Shown piece by piece: positions 12,215 to 23,850 of a DNA stretch of 64,000 nt. The translations under genes were made by a program, and so were the position numbers. Every line of letters begins with the position of its first letter. The first letter of the stretch is position 1. The notes under the pieces were generated by a model. That model was given only the letters and a program-made list of their open reading frames with translations, made no database searches and had not been told where the DNA came from. Origin of the DNA: Tragulus kanchil (lineage: Eukaryota > Chordata > Mammalia > Artiodactyla > Tragulidae); assembly GCA_022376925.1 (NCBI GenBank), contig JAIOJX010000005.1, positions 91,299,001 to 91,363,000 on the forward strand. The letters are read 5' to 3'.

Positions 12215-13203
12215 ATTCCTAGTCACTTCCTGGGTTCTCATGATGTTTCATTGTGACTCTCTCACCAGATGACACTTTCTACCCTGAAACTTTCCCCAGG
12301 TCCTTGCTCCCTCCTTCTGTACCAAACTGATCCTCTAAACTCCTCTCCCTTGGGCCTTGCTAACTGGTTGAAGTTAATTTGAGACATGTGGGCTGTATAT
12401 TAAGCAAGATAGTTGATAGGAGATACCTACATAATATCAGAAAAACTTAATTTATGGAAGACTCAAAACCTTCCTTTCAGCCAATATATGCATACTTGGC
12501 ACCCAAATAGTTACTATTTGGAAAGGTATCACGGTTTGGTATGGAGTATGGACCAGGTGTTAGACAGATTGTGTTCACCATCTGGGTAATCTTGAATAAA
12601 TCCTTTAACTTTTTTGAGATAGGTATTCTTACCTCTAAAAAAGGAAGAACCAATACTTTCTTTTCTCACTGTGGCGGCGACTTGCTGGTTATGCCTGCTT
12701 GGCGTACCCCCTTTCCCACTTTTCTTCTCTACAAGCACTTCTCCCCACACTCAGTCCTTGTGCTTTGCTTTATGGTATCCTGGACACCACTCAGTTCTGC
12801 ACAGAGTTTACCTGGGGACTTTCACTGCACTATTAGAAAAAGAGTGGTCTCTTTCTACTGGTAACTCCAAGTGCCCAGTGACCATCTTTGCCACTGCTTG
12901 GGGAAGAATTATAGGCCTAATACACCAGTTGGCAACACCAGAAGGGTGTGATCAGCTTCTTCCTCTTGGGATCTGCCTGTCAGTCACAGGAAAGATCACT
13001 GGCTGACTCTGATCTTTCAAGAACCCGTCCTTGAATCTGGCTGTGCTTGTTGTCCAATCTGTTCCTCAAGATCCAGTAGGTCCTCCTGTTTGCTTAAACC
13101 ATATTGGAGTTGGGCTTTGTCATTTCTGGACAACAGAGTTCCAATGAATCCAGACTGAAAACAATAGAAAGAATTCCATGAATGACTGGCTCTTATTCTA
13201 TAG

Positions 13204-13312
13204 CAGGGCTTGACTAATGTTTTCTGCCAGGAGCCAGATAGGAAATATTTTAGGGTGTGTAGGCTACAGAATCCAACTCTGTCACAACTCTCCAACTCTA
13301 CCACTGTAATAA
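13204..13312 (-). mobile_element. hAT-like DNA transposon fragment
   Basis: Resembles the widespread mammalian hAT-type fossil whose end reads GCCAGATAG..AAATATTTTAGG, then GGCTACAGAATCCAACTCTG and AACTCTACCACTGTAATA. It is interrupted by Bov-tA at about 13314. Copies lie at 14303-14411 and, in part, 15514-15573. The family name is uncertain; the strand is given relative to the fragment at 35035. Confidence 0.45.
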
Positions 13313-13313
13313 G

Positions 13314-13437
13314 AGAGTATGCACGCTCAGTCGTGTTTGACTCTGCCACCCCGTGCACTGTAGTCCACCAGGCTCCTCTGTCCATGGGATTCTCCAGGCA
13401 AGACTACTGGAAGGTCCACCCCGGGAATCTTCTCAAC
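13314..13437 (-). mobile_element. Bov-tA SINE, truncated at a block joint
   Basis: Antisense Bov-tA (CTCAGTCGTGTTTGACTCTG, GTCCATGGGATTCTCCAGGC) cut where block E1 ends. The complete form of the same insertion is at 14413-14605. Confidence 0.85.
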
Positions 13438-14412
13438 ACTCCTCTCCCTTGGGCCTTGCTAACTGGTTGAAGTTAATTTGAGACATGTGGGCTGTATATT
13501 AAGCAAGATAGTTGATAGGAGATACCTACATAATATCAGAAAAACTTAATTTATGGAAGACTCAAAACCTTCCTTTCAGCCAATATATGCATACTTGGCA
13601 CCCAAATAGTTACTATTTGGAAAGGTATCACGGTTTGGTATGGAGTATGGACCAGGTGTTAGACAGATTGTGTTCACCATCTGGGTAATCTTGAATAAAT
13701 CCTTTAACTTTTTTGAGATAGGTATTCTTACCTCTAAAAAAGGAAGAACCAATACTTTCTTTTCTCACTGTGGCGGCGACTTGCTGGTTATGCCTGCTTG
13801 GCGTACCCCCTTTCCCACTTTTCTTCTCTACAAGCACTTCTCCCCACACTCAGTCCTTGTGCTTTGCTTTATGGTATCCTGGACACCACTCAGTTCTGCA
13901 CAGAGTTTACCTGGGGACTTTCACTGCACTATTAGAAAAAGAGTGGTCTCTTTCTACTGGTAACTCCAAGTGCCCAGTGACCATCTTTGCCACTGCTTGG
14001 GGAAGAATTATAGGCCTAATACACCAGTTGGCAACACCAGAAGGGTGTGATCAGCTTCTTCCTCTTGGGATCTGCCTGTCAGTCACAGGAAAGATCACTG
14101 GCTGACTCTGATCTTTCAAGAACCCGTCCTTGAATCTGGCTGTGCTTGTTGTCCAATCTGTTCCTCAAGATCCAGTAGGTCCTCCTGTTTGCTTAAACCA
14201 TATTGGAGTTGGGCTTTGTCATTTCTGGACAACAGAGTTCCAATGAATCCAGACTGAAAACAATAGAAAGAATTCCATGAATGACTGGCTCTTATTCTAT
14301 AGCAGGGCTTGACTAATGTTTTCTGCCAGGAGCCAGATAGGAAATATTTTAGGGTGTGTAGGCTACAGAATCCAACTCTGTCACAACTCTCCAACTCTAC
14401 CACTGTAATAAG

Positions 14413-14605
14413 AGAGTATGCACGCTCAGTCGTGTTTGACTCTGCCACCCCGTGCACTGTAGTCCACCAGGCTCCTCTGTCCATGGGATTCTCCAGGCAA
14501 GACTACTGGAATGGGTTGCCATGCCTTCCTCCAGGGGAATCTTCTCAACACAGGGATCAAACCCATGTCTTCTGCACTGCAGGTGGATTCTTTACCACTG
14601 TGCCA
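14413..14605 (-). mobile_element. Bov-tA SINE
   Basis: Near full-length antisense Bov-tA ending in the head TTCTTTACCACTGTGCCA. It is inserted into the hAT-like fragment. Copies: truncated at 13314-13437, full at 15575-15766. Confidence 0.9.
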
Positions 14606-14611
14606 TTTTTA

Positions 14612-14835
14612 GACTTTTTAAAATTGGGGTATAGCTGATTAACATTGCAGTCATTTCAGGTGAACAGTGAAGAGACTCAGCCATACATAAACATGTATCC
14701 ATTCTAAGCGACTCAGTCATACATAAACATGTATCCATTCTCCCCTAAACTCCCCTTCCATCCAGGCTGCCACCTAACATTCAGCAGAGTTCCATGTGCT
14801 ATACAGTATGTACTTGTTGGCTATCCATTTAAAAT
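14612..14835 (-). mobile_element. L1 3' UTR fragment
   Basis: Antisense artiodactyl L1 3' UTR: TTAAAATTGGGGTATAGCTG, AACATTGCAGTCATTTCAGG, then a C-rich CTCCCCTTCCATCCAGG stretch and TGTGCTATACAGTATGTA. Second copy at 15773-15995. Confidence 0.65.
14674..14741. repeat. 36-bp tandem repeat, two units
   Basis: Two imperfect 36-bp units, the first starting GACTCAGCCATACATAAAC at 14674 and the second GACTCAGTCATACATAAAC at 14710. They are local to the L1 3' UTR fragment, and the same pair appears in duplication F copy 2 (from about 15835). Confidence 0.85.
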
Positions 14836-15574
14836 ACAACAACACAATCAATTTTATATAGAAGTCATATTTTATCTATAAATACTATTTATAGACACTG
14901 AAATTTGAATGACACTCTGAAATTTTTAAGCACCTCGAAATACTACTCTTTTGAATTTTTCAGGCATTTAAAAATATGAAGATCACTCTTTTTTTTTCTT
15001 TTGGCGGTCAATATCACTCTTAATATGAATGAAAACAAGGCTTGCAGTGGTTTTTCTCACCCTTGCTCCACAACTCACCCTTACTCCACAGGAATAGTTA
15101 GCTGCAGGATGCCTAGCAACTGCCTTTCTAGAGAGTAAAAAAAAGATTCAATTGACAACTTATAGGCCTATGTATAGTCACTGAATCAATACTTTTCAGT
15201 GACTCTGGGGTTTTTGTTTTATCTATCTTCACAGCTAATTTCTGCCCAGTTAATAGAATTGGCCACAGAGTGAATTTGATATGAATGTTAAATGGCCCAA
15301 GGCTTTCTAATATTTATCAAATTGTATTTTTCCCTAAGGAATCTTTTAACTTACCTAATTGACTCAGATATTGAATTGAAGAGATCCCTAAGTTAAGTAA
15401 TTGATCAATGTAGTCAATAAAAATAGACTGACCTAATAAAGAATGCACTGAATCGTACTTATCCATAGAGGAATGACCACAACTGATTTATGTTCAAGAC
15501 ATGAATATAAAGAGGTGTGTAGGCTACAGAATCCAACTCTGTCACAACTCTCCAACTCTACCACTGTAATAAGA

Positions 15575-15766
15575 GAGTATGCACGCTCAGTCGTGTTTGA
15601 CTCTGCCACCCCGTGCACTGTAGTCCACCAGGCTCCTCTGTCCATGGGATTCTCCAGGCAAGACTACTGGAATGGGTTGCCATGCCTTCCTCCAGGGGAA
15701 TCTTCTCAACACAGGGATCAAACCCATGTCTTCTGCACTGCAGGTGGATTCTTTACCACTGTGCCA
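15575..15766 (-). mobile_element. Bov-tA SINE, second full copy (duplication F)
   Basis: Same insertion as 14413-14605, carried by the block duplication together with its hAT and L1 flanks. Confidence 0.88.
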
Positions 15767-16680
15767 TTTTTAGACTTTTTAAAATTGGGGTATAGCTGAT
15801 TAACATTGCAGTCATTTCAGGTGAACAGTGAAGAGACTCAGCCATACATAAACATGTATCCATTCTAAGCGACTCAGTCATACATAAACATGTATCCATT
15901 CTCCCCTAAACTCCCCTTCCATCCAGGCTGCCACCTAACATTCAGCAGAGTTCCATGTGCTATACAGTATGTACTTGTTGGCTATCCATTTAAAATATAC
16001 CAACACATTCATTTTTATATAGAAGTCATATTTTATCTATAAATACTATTTATAGACACTGAAATTTGAATGACACTCTGAAATTTTTAAGCACCTCGAA
16101 ATACTACTCTTTTGAATTTTTCAGGCATTTAAAAATATGAAGATCACTCTTTTTTTTTCTTTTGGCGGTCAATATCACTCTTAATATGAATGAAAACAAG
16201 GCTTGCAGTGGTTTTTCTCACCCTTGCTCCACAACTCACCCTTACTCCACAGGAATAGTTAGCTGCAGGATGCCTAGCAACTGCCTTTCTAGAGAGTAAA
16301 AAAAAGATTCAATTGACAACTTATAGGCCTATGTATAGTCACTGAATCAATACTTTTCAGTGACTCTGGGGTTTTTTGTTTTTATCTATCTTCACAGCTA
16401 ATTTCTGCCCAGTTAATAGAATTGGCCACAGAGTGAATTTGATATGAATGTTAAATGGCCCAAGGCTTTCTAATATTTATCAAATTGTATTTTTCCCTAA
16501 GGAATCTTTTAACTTACCTAATTGACTCAGATATTGAATTGAAGAGATCCCTAAGTTAAGTAATTGATCAATGTAGTCAATAAAAAAATAGACTGACCTA
16601 ATAAAGAATGCACTGAATCGTACTTATCCATAGAGAGGAATGACCACAACTGATTTATGTTCAAGACATGAATATAAAGA

Positions 16681-16970
16681 AAGGTGGCTAAGATAGGAAG
16701 GTAAAATGTAGTAGAAGAAACTTCAAATACTGAAATAGCAGATGTACTAGTGTAAAGTGCTCATAATCGTTGTTGTTAACACTCTCCTAGTATATGGATG
16801 CCCATGTGCTAGGGGTTCTTTATTATGATTATATACTATACATTATTTTAAATGTCTATTACATAAATCATGTGCCATCATTTTAAGTTAGATTAAGTGA
16901 TGCCAGCTGGAAGTTATTCAAGGACAGGAAAAAACAAAAGCATTAAAAATTTCAGCTAGCTCGGTGAGAA
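16681..16970. other. Unclassified, non-coding
   Basis: No recognised feature; single copy. Confidence 0.35.
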
Positions 16971-16974
16971 AAGG

Positions 16975-17110
16975 GGATCCTGCAGGGGTGCTGTGTGATG
17001 ATCTGGAGGGGTGAGATGGGGGGATATACATATGACTAATCTGTGAACATACATATCTGTAAACAACAAAACTCTGTAAAAGTTAAAAGTAAAATAAAAG
17101 CTTAAAAAAA
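16975..17110 (+). mobile_element. L1-BT-like 3' end, short
   Basis: Ends TAAAAGTAAAATAAAAGC followed by an A-run, with an upstream G-rich block (GGAGGGGTGAGATGGGGGGA) and ACATACATATCTGTAAAC. This matches the style of ruminant L1 3' UTR tails. Assignment is tentative. Confidence 0.4.
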
Positions 17111-19145
17111 AGTTTCAGCTAACATTCAGGCATGTGAGCATAAGTAACCCAACACCACATTTGCTTTCTTTTCAAATTGTTTGGGGGTACACTGATTATT
17201 CTTTCACATTATGGATTATTACCTAAAACAGTTATTGATCAGGGATTACAAAATCACTGAATGAATATAACTGAAAAACATTCGAGATACTTGAAATGGC
17301 TTACAAGTAATCTTCAAGAAGTAACCCTAAGATCCTGCTTTCATAGAGAAGAGTTCCTTAGATGAAACACATCTTTAAAATGACTGTGAGAAACGCGAAG
17401 TAAAAATAGCTGAATGCTTAATTACTCGGACACCAAAATGAAAAGCAGTTCCGTTTAAAAGTAAAACTCCTGTGTCTTCTGTGGCACTTTGTTTTATTGA
17501 GATACGTGTGTTTCGTATACCAAATCCAACCTGATTCCCATAAGTAAAGCTGGGTGGAAAAATGCAATCCTCAGTTGCCTTTTGCTGCAGAGAAGAACTG
17601 ATCAGGAGTATTGGTGGTTTTCTGTTGGGCTTTGATTTGATTTTTTGCTCTTGATGAGTTTTCAGACACCCAGACCTACAAGCCTTAATTTCTGTTGAGG
17701 CAAAGAGGTTTAGAGAAATAGACGTCAGTAAAACCAGCATCAGGTTGTAGTGTCTCCTGAAGATGGCTCCAAGCAAAAGAAATTCTTACATGTGCAATAA
17801 AAAGAGATGTTCTTCTAAATAGGGTGAAAACAGTGATAAATTAATTTTCAGAGTGGACATCTTTCCATCTGGTTTTCTATTATTTCTAGACCTCGGTGTT
17901 TAAAGCACTTTTTCAAGAAAAGAAGTTCATCGAAAGTTGCCTCTCTTATATTTTCTATTTCTTTCTTTCTCCTCTATTCTGTTCCAGAATCACTGCTCTG
18001 ACCTTATTACTTCCCCCACTGAAAAACTCTCAGGGGCTCCCAAATGCAAAGAGCACATGAAGTCCAAACTCTTAGCATAGTATTCAAGGTGGCTACTTTA
18101 GAATATTCAAGTGTTCAGATCTCCACTGGAAATTTAAAGCTGCCTTTCCAAACTGTGTTACCACCAGTGCCCTTCAGAAGTTGTTAAAACAGATGATCAG
18201 GAAATTTCACAATTTCTGGTTCATGCTCTTTCTTCCCTCCTGCCACCGAACCTTTTTGCAAACAGATTCTTCTCATACCATCTGCTGAAATTCTCTCTAT
18301 TCTTCAAATATAGTCTCTTCCTGTAAGAAACCTTCCAGTATTCTCAGGTTAGGCTTGGATATTATTCTGTTCCCACAGGAATGTTTTATAGTGCTCATTC
18401 TAATCTACTGTAGATTATACTAATGTGCATGTTTTTTACATGTTATATTTCCTACTAGAGAACAAAGATGTTTGCAGAGAATAATGAGATTTTTCCCAGT
18501 CACTGTATCCCTAGGGTTTCGCTTTGAAAAATGTAGTCAGTTCATAATATGTTGACTGTATTAGAAAATAAAATAATATTTCTCTTTTTACATCTCCTTT
18601 TTATTTCCTTCACATCTCTCAAATTTTTTGGCTCTTTATTTCTCCTCTGTTATACTATAGACTTTCTTCTTTGCCATTTTCCATTTTCTTCTTTTTCTTT
18701 CCATGTTTCCTTCCTTCATCCTTCTCTGCCTTCACTTCTTTTGCTTGTTCATATTTTAATTTTTACTATTGTGGATTTAGTATATATTTCCCACCATTTA
18801 TTCACCTGTCCTTCTGTATTTCTTACTGTAAAATGTTAAGTATATTCTCAAGCAGTTTTTGGCAGTGTATAATTATTTAACTACCCACTCATTTGTTTTA
18901 CTGAATTTTATTAAATAAACATTTATTGCTTAGTCACTAGCACCAGGCCCTCTTCTAAGCACTGGGGTCCAGATTGGTTAAGATGAACAGAGTCACTTTT
19001 CTCATGGGAATTATGTTATTGTGGGAGGAGACAGAAAAAATTAAATCTCACCAACAAACAAAAAATATTCTGTAATGCTGAGTGTTAAGGATAGACTTTG
19101 AAAATAGAGATAGAATGACAAATTCTTAATTCCAACGGTGATAGT
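17111..19145. other. Unclassified; contains a pyrimidine-rich tract
   Basis: No gene or repeat recognised. A 133-codon minus-strand frame at 17375-17776 is discussed as a finding. From about 18560 to 18840 the plus strand is strongly pyrimidine-rich (runs such as TTCTTCTTTTTCTTTCC), which explains the long Leu/Phe/Ser-rich open frames there. Confidence 0.4.
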
Positions 19146-19839
19146 TATGTATATCAGACTTCTTCAGCCATAAACAAATGTCAAAGTCAAAATATAATGG
19201 TTACCAACTCTTTTCAGACATTCAGCAATAGACCTACTGGACTGTTCTTAAAAAAGAAAGAAACAGATGAACTGAACAACGTATTTACCCTAGCTTTCTG
19301 GTCATGAGCACTTTGCAAACCATAGCACAGTGAAACAGAAAACAAACAGAGGTCAATAGTGTCCAGAATAGCAGTTCAGAGATTTGTGGTGGGTGTAATT
19401 TGTGAAGCAGGTTGGTAGAGAGAACATAGCAATTTGAAGATGAAACTTCAGAAATCTTTACCAAGATTGTCTTCAACCTTACTAGCTCTGTACTCAGGAC
19501 TAAGACTCCATGCAAAGCAAAAGAGAATTACTTAATGGACTGTGCAATGAATAGAGATTTTAGAGGTTGAATAGTGCTGAGAAGCATTAAAGGTCCATTG
19601 AGGCAGAGTAATGAGACCTTGTTCTGAATGAATGCACTGGGTATTGGGAATTCAGATCAGATGCCAGGAAAACCACATATCAGAGCTCCCATCTCTTCTT
19701 GCCCTGGAGCAGGAGTTCTAACAAAGCCTAAAACTAAGCCTTGAGAGTGTCAAATGCAGTCATTACCAGCCAGAAAGAAACTTGGCACTCCTCAAGAGAA
19801 AAAAAAAAAAAACACCATAAAAACTTTTTTATGTTATGG

Positions 19840-20264
19840 TGAATCTGAAGCAGTACACCTAAAGCTAAAATAGTATTGTAAATCAACTATACTAAAAAAA
19901 ATTGTGATAAAAATCACAAAATGTCAAACTTACTGTCTTAACACATTTTTTAGTATATAGTTAAATGGGCCCTTCTATATTCATATTGCTGTGCAACAGA
20001 TCTCTAGCAATGTGTTCATTCTGAAAAACGAAAACACTGTAACAATTAAAATTTCCCATTTTCTCCTCCTCTCAATCCTGGGAACTATTATTTCTGTTTC
20101 TACGAGACTGGTTTTTTTAGATACTTAGTAAGAGTTGAATCTTATAATATGTGTCTTTTTTGTGACTGTCTTATTTCACTTGGTATAAAGTTCTTAGGAT
20201 TCATCAATATTATCTAATATTGACAGGATTTCTTTCTTTTTTAAAGCTGAATAATATTCCAGTG
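19840..20264. mobile_element. L1 3' end pieces, both orientations
   Basis: About 19850-19900 reads as a sense L1 tail (GTACACCTAAAGCTAAAATA, ATTGTAAATCAACTATACT). From about 19905 to 20264 it reads as an antisense L1M 3' UTR (ATTTTTTAGTATATAGTTAA, ATTCATATTGCTGTGCAACA, TTTTTTGTGACTGTCTTATT, AAAGCTGAATAATATTCCAG). The second copies are at about 20990-21406. Confidence 0.7.
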
Positions 20265-20989
20265 ATTAAAATTTTTTTGAAGTATTTATGTATATCAGAC
20301 TTCTTCAGCCATAAACAAATGTCAAAGTCAAAATATAATGGTTACCAACTCTTTTCAGACATTCAGCAATAGACCTACTGGACTGTTCTTAAAAAAGAAA
20401 GAAACAGATGAACTGAACAACGTATTTACCTAGCTTTCTGGTCATGAGCACTTTGCAAACCATAGCACAGTGAAACAGAAAACAAACAGAGGTCAATAGT
20501 GTCCAGAATAGCAGTTCAGAGATTTGTGGTGGGTGTAATTTGTGAAGCAGGTTGGTAGAGAGAACATAGCAATTTGAAGATGAAACTTCAGAAATCTTTA
20601 CCAAGATTGTCTTCAACCTTACTAGCTCTGTACTCAGGACTAAGACTCCATGCAAAGCAAAAGAGAATTACTTAATGGACTGTGCAATGAATAGAGATTT
20701 TAGAGGTTGAATAGTGCTGAGAAGCATTAAAGGTCCATTGAGGCAGAGTAATGAGACCTTGTTCTGAATGAATGCACTGGGTATTGGGAATTCAGATCAG
20801 ATGCCAGGAAAACCACATATCAGAGCTCCCATCTCTTCTTGCCCTGGAGCAGGAGTTCTAACAAAGCCTAAAACTAAGCCTTGAGAGTGTCAAATGCAGT
20901 CATTACCAGCCAGAAAGAAACTTGGCACTCCTCAAGAGAAAAAAAAAAAAAAACACCATAAAAACTTTTTTATGTTATGGTGAATCTGA

Positions 20990-21406
20990 AGCAGTACACC
21001 TAAAGCTAAAATAGTATTGTAAATCAACTATACTAAAAAAAATTGTGATAAAAATCACAAAATGTCAAACTTACTGTCTTAACACATTTTTTAGTATATA
21101 GTTAAATGGGCCCTTCTATATTCATATTGCTGTGCAACAGATCTCTAGCAATGTGTTCATTCTGAAAAACGAAAAACACTGTACCAATTAAAATTTCCCA
21201 TTTTCTCCTCCTCTCAATCCTGGGAACTATTATTTCTGTTTCTACGAGACTGGTTTTTTTAGATACTTAGTAAGAGTTGAATCTTATAATATGTGTCTTT
21301 TTTGTGACTGTCTTATTTCACTTGGTATAAAGTTCTTAGGATTCATCAATATTATCTAATATTGACAGGATTTCTTTCTTTTTTAAAGCTGAATAATATT
21401 CCAGTG
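20990..21406. mobile_element. L1 3' end pieces, second copy (duplication G)
   Basis: Same pair of fragments as 19840-20264. In this copy the antisense L1 3' UTR continues without interruption into the long antisense L1 to the right. Confidence 0.7.
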
Positions 21407-21636
21407 TATATAAAAAATATTTTCCTTTGAAGTATTTTTTATTGAATGATTCTTAAAATTCCATAGTGCTTTATTATTTTCAAAAGTTTCACATACGTGA
21501 TTTCATAAATACCGTAATAATCCCTTTCCTCCTGTTGTTCCTGTTTTGCCTTTATTTGCCTTCCCTGTCTCCACTGTTAACAACTATAGTTTGTTTTCTG
21601 TATTTATGAATTGGCTTCATCTATGTTGTATTCACT

Positions 21637-23850
21637 GGTTTGTTTTATTTATAGATTCCACACATAAGTGATATCATTTAGTACTTGTCTTTCTGTTTCT
21701 GACTTAGTTCACTGAGCATAATGCCCTCTGAGCCCATCCATGTTGCTACAAATGGCAAAATTTCATTGATTTTTATGGCTGAGTAGTGTTCTATTGTATA
21801 CATGTACCACACCTTCTTTATTCTTTATTTGTTGATGGAGATTTAGATTGCTTCCATACCATGACAATTGTAAATAATGCTGCTATAAACATTGATGCGC
21901 ATGTATCTTTTCAAATTAGTGGGGGTTTTTTGGGGCATATATACCCAACAATGGAATTTCTGGATCATATGATTAGTTCTATTTTTAGTTTTTTGAGAAG
22001 TTTCTATACTGTTTTCCACAGTGCTTGCAGTAATTTACATTTCTACAAACAGTGGAAATCCTGTCCAGTGTGTGTTATTTACAGACTTGTTATATGTTAT
22101 TTATAGACATTCCACATCCTCTCCAGCATTTGTTACTTAAGGAATATTTTCCATTCTGACTAGTGTGAGGAGTACCTCACTGTACTTTTGATGTACACTT
22201 GTCTAATAATTAGTGATGTTGAGCATCTTTTCATGTGCCTATTGACCATGTGGATGCCTGATTTGGAAAAATGTCTATTTAGATTTAATGCTTATTTTTG
22301 ATTGGGCTGTTTTGTTGTTGTTGTTGGCTTATATGAGCTGTTTGTATATTTTGGAAGTTATCCCTTTGTTGGTTGCATCATTTTCAAATATTTTCTCTCA
22401 TTTGGTAGGTTGTCTTTTCATTTATTTTTATGACTCCCTTTGCTGTGGACATGCTTATATGTTTGATTAGGTTCTATTTGTTTAGTTTTGTTTTTATTTC
22501 TATCTCCTTGGGAGACTACCCTAAGAAAATATTGGTACAATTTACATCAGAGAATGTTGCCTGTCATCTCTGCTAGGAGTTTTAGAGTGTCATGTCTTGT
22601 GTTCAAGTCTTTCAGCCATTTTCAGTTTATTTCTGTGTATGGTGGGAGAGTGGGTCCTGACCTCATTGATTTACATGCAGCACTCCAACTTTCCCAACAT
22701 CAAGAGACTATTCTTCCTGTTGTACTTTCCCCTGACACATAGATTTTTCATTTTTTAGGTTTGTTTTATTTATAGATTCCACATAAGTGATATCATTTAG
22801 TACTTGTCTTTCTGTTTCTGACTTAGTTCACTGAGCATAATGCCCTCTGAGCCCATCCATGTTGCTACAAATGGCAAAATTTCATTGATTTTTATGGCTG
22901 AGTAGTGTTCTATTGTATACATGTACCACACCTTCTTTATTCTTTATTTGTTGATGGAGATTTAGATTGCTTCCATACCATGACAATTGTAAATAATGCT
23001 GCTATAAACATTGATGCGCATGTATCTTTTCAAATTAGTGGGGGTTTTTTGGGGCATATATACCCAACAATGGAATTTCTGGATCATATGATTAGTTCTA
23101 TTTTTAGTTTTTTGAGAAGTTTCTATACTGTTTTCCACAGTGCTTGCAGTAATTTACATTTCTACAAACAGTGGAAATCCTGTCCAGTGTGTGTTATTTA
23201 CAGACTTGTTATATGTTATTTATAGACATTCCACATCCTCTCCAGCATTTGTTACTTAAGGAATATTTTCCATTCTGACTAGTGTGAGGGAGTACCTCAC
23301 TGTACTTTTGATGTACACTTGTCTAATAATTAGTGATGTTGAGCATCTTTTCATGTGCCTATTGACCATGTGGATGCCTGATTTGGAAAAATGTCTATTT
23401 AGATTTAATGCTTATTTTTGATTGGGCTGTTTTGTTGTTGTTGTTGGCTTATATGAGCTGTTTGTATATTTTGGAAGTTATCCCTTTGTTGGTTGCATCA
23501 TTTTCAAATATTTTCTCTCATTTGGTAGGTTGTCTTTTCATTTATTTTTATGACTCCCTTTGCTGTGGACATGCTTATATGTTTGATTAGGTTCTATTTG
23601 TTTAGTTTTGTTTTTATTTCTATCTCCTTGGGAGACTACCCTAAGAAAATATTGGTACAATTTACATCAGAGAATGTTGCCTGTCATCTCTGCTAGGAGT
23701 TTTAGAGTGTCATGTCTTGTGTTCAAGTCTTTCAGCCATTTTCAGTTTATTTCTGTGTATGGTGGGAGAGTGGGTCCTGACCTCATTGATTTACATGCAG
23801 CACTCCAACTTTCCCAACATCAAGAGACTATTCTTCCTGTTGTACTTTCC
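21637..23850. repeat. Block-overlap duplication H
   Basis: Copy 1 is 21637-22730 and copy 2 is 22758-23850, offset 1121. About 27 nt (22731-22757) of non-matching filler lies before the joint. The differences are a CA step near 21660 and a G-run near 22169 versus 23289. It lies within the antisense L1. Confidence 0.95.

Larger units (their letters stand above)
10467..12723. repeat. Block-overlap duplication D
   Basis: Copy 1 is 10467-11592 and copy 2 is 11593-12723, offset 1126. The joint shares CTTTTGGC between the two block ends. The unit contains the AC microsatellite at identical length in both copies. The right end of copy 2 is also the left end of duplication E, so part of this unit occurs three times. 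Confidence 0.95.
12339..14547. repeat. Block-overlap duplication E
   Basis: Copy 1 is 12339-13437 and copy 2 is 13438-about 14547, offset 1099. Copy 1 lacks about 14 nt and is garbled some 30 nt before the joint (AAGGTCCACCCCGGG replaces the normal Bov-tA sequence). The left part overlaps duplication D. Confidence 0.95.
14353..16680. repeat. Block-overlap duplication F
   Basis: Copy 1 is 14353-15513 and copy 2 is 15514-16680, offset 1161. Differences are mostly run-length: G/T runs near 15215 versus 16375, and an A-run near 15420 versus 16584. A few substitutions occur near 14835 versus 15996. The left part overlaps duplication E, so a Bov-tA segment is present three times. Confidence 0.95.
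19146..21437. repeat. Block-overlap duplication G
   Basis: Copy 1 is 19146-20286 and copy 2 is 20287-about 21437, offset 1141. Indels lie in a C-run (about 19290 versus 20430) and in A-runs. The last ~22 nt of copy 1 before the joint differ from the matching part of copy 2 (ATTAAAATTTTTTTG versus TATATAAAAAATATT). Confidence 0.95.

Noticed and set aside
10759..12272. 113-121-codon frames on both strands around the CA repeat
   Set aside because: The proteins are largely translations of the CA/TG tract (alternating Thr/His or Cys/Val) and of CT-rich sequence, and they are mirrored on opposite strands.
18549..18880. Hydrophobic 96-codon frame resembling a membrane protein
   Set aside because: Translation of a pyrimidine-rich low-complexity tract, which yields Leu/Phe/Ser runs in any frame.
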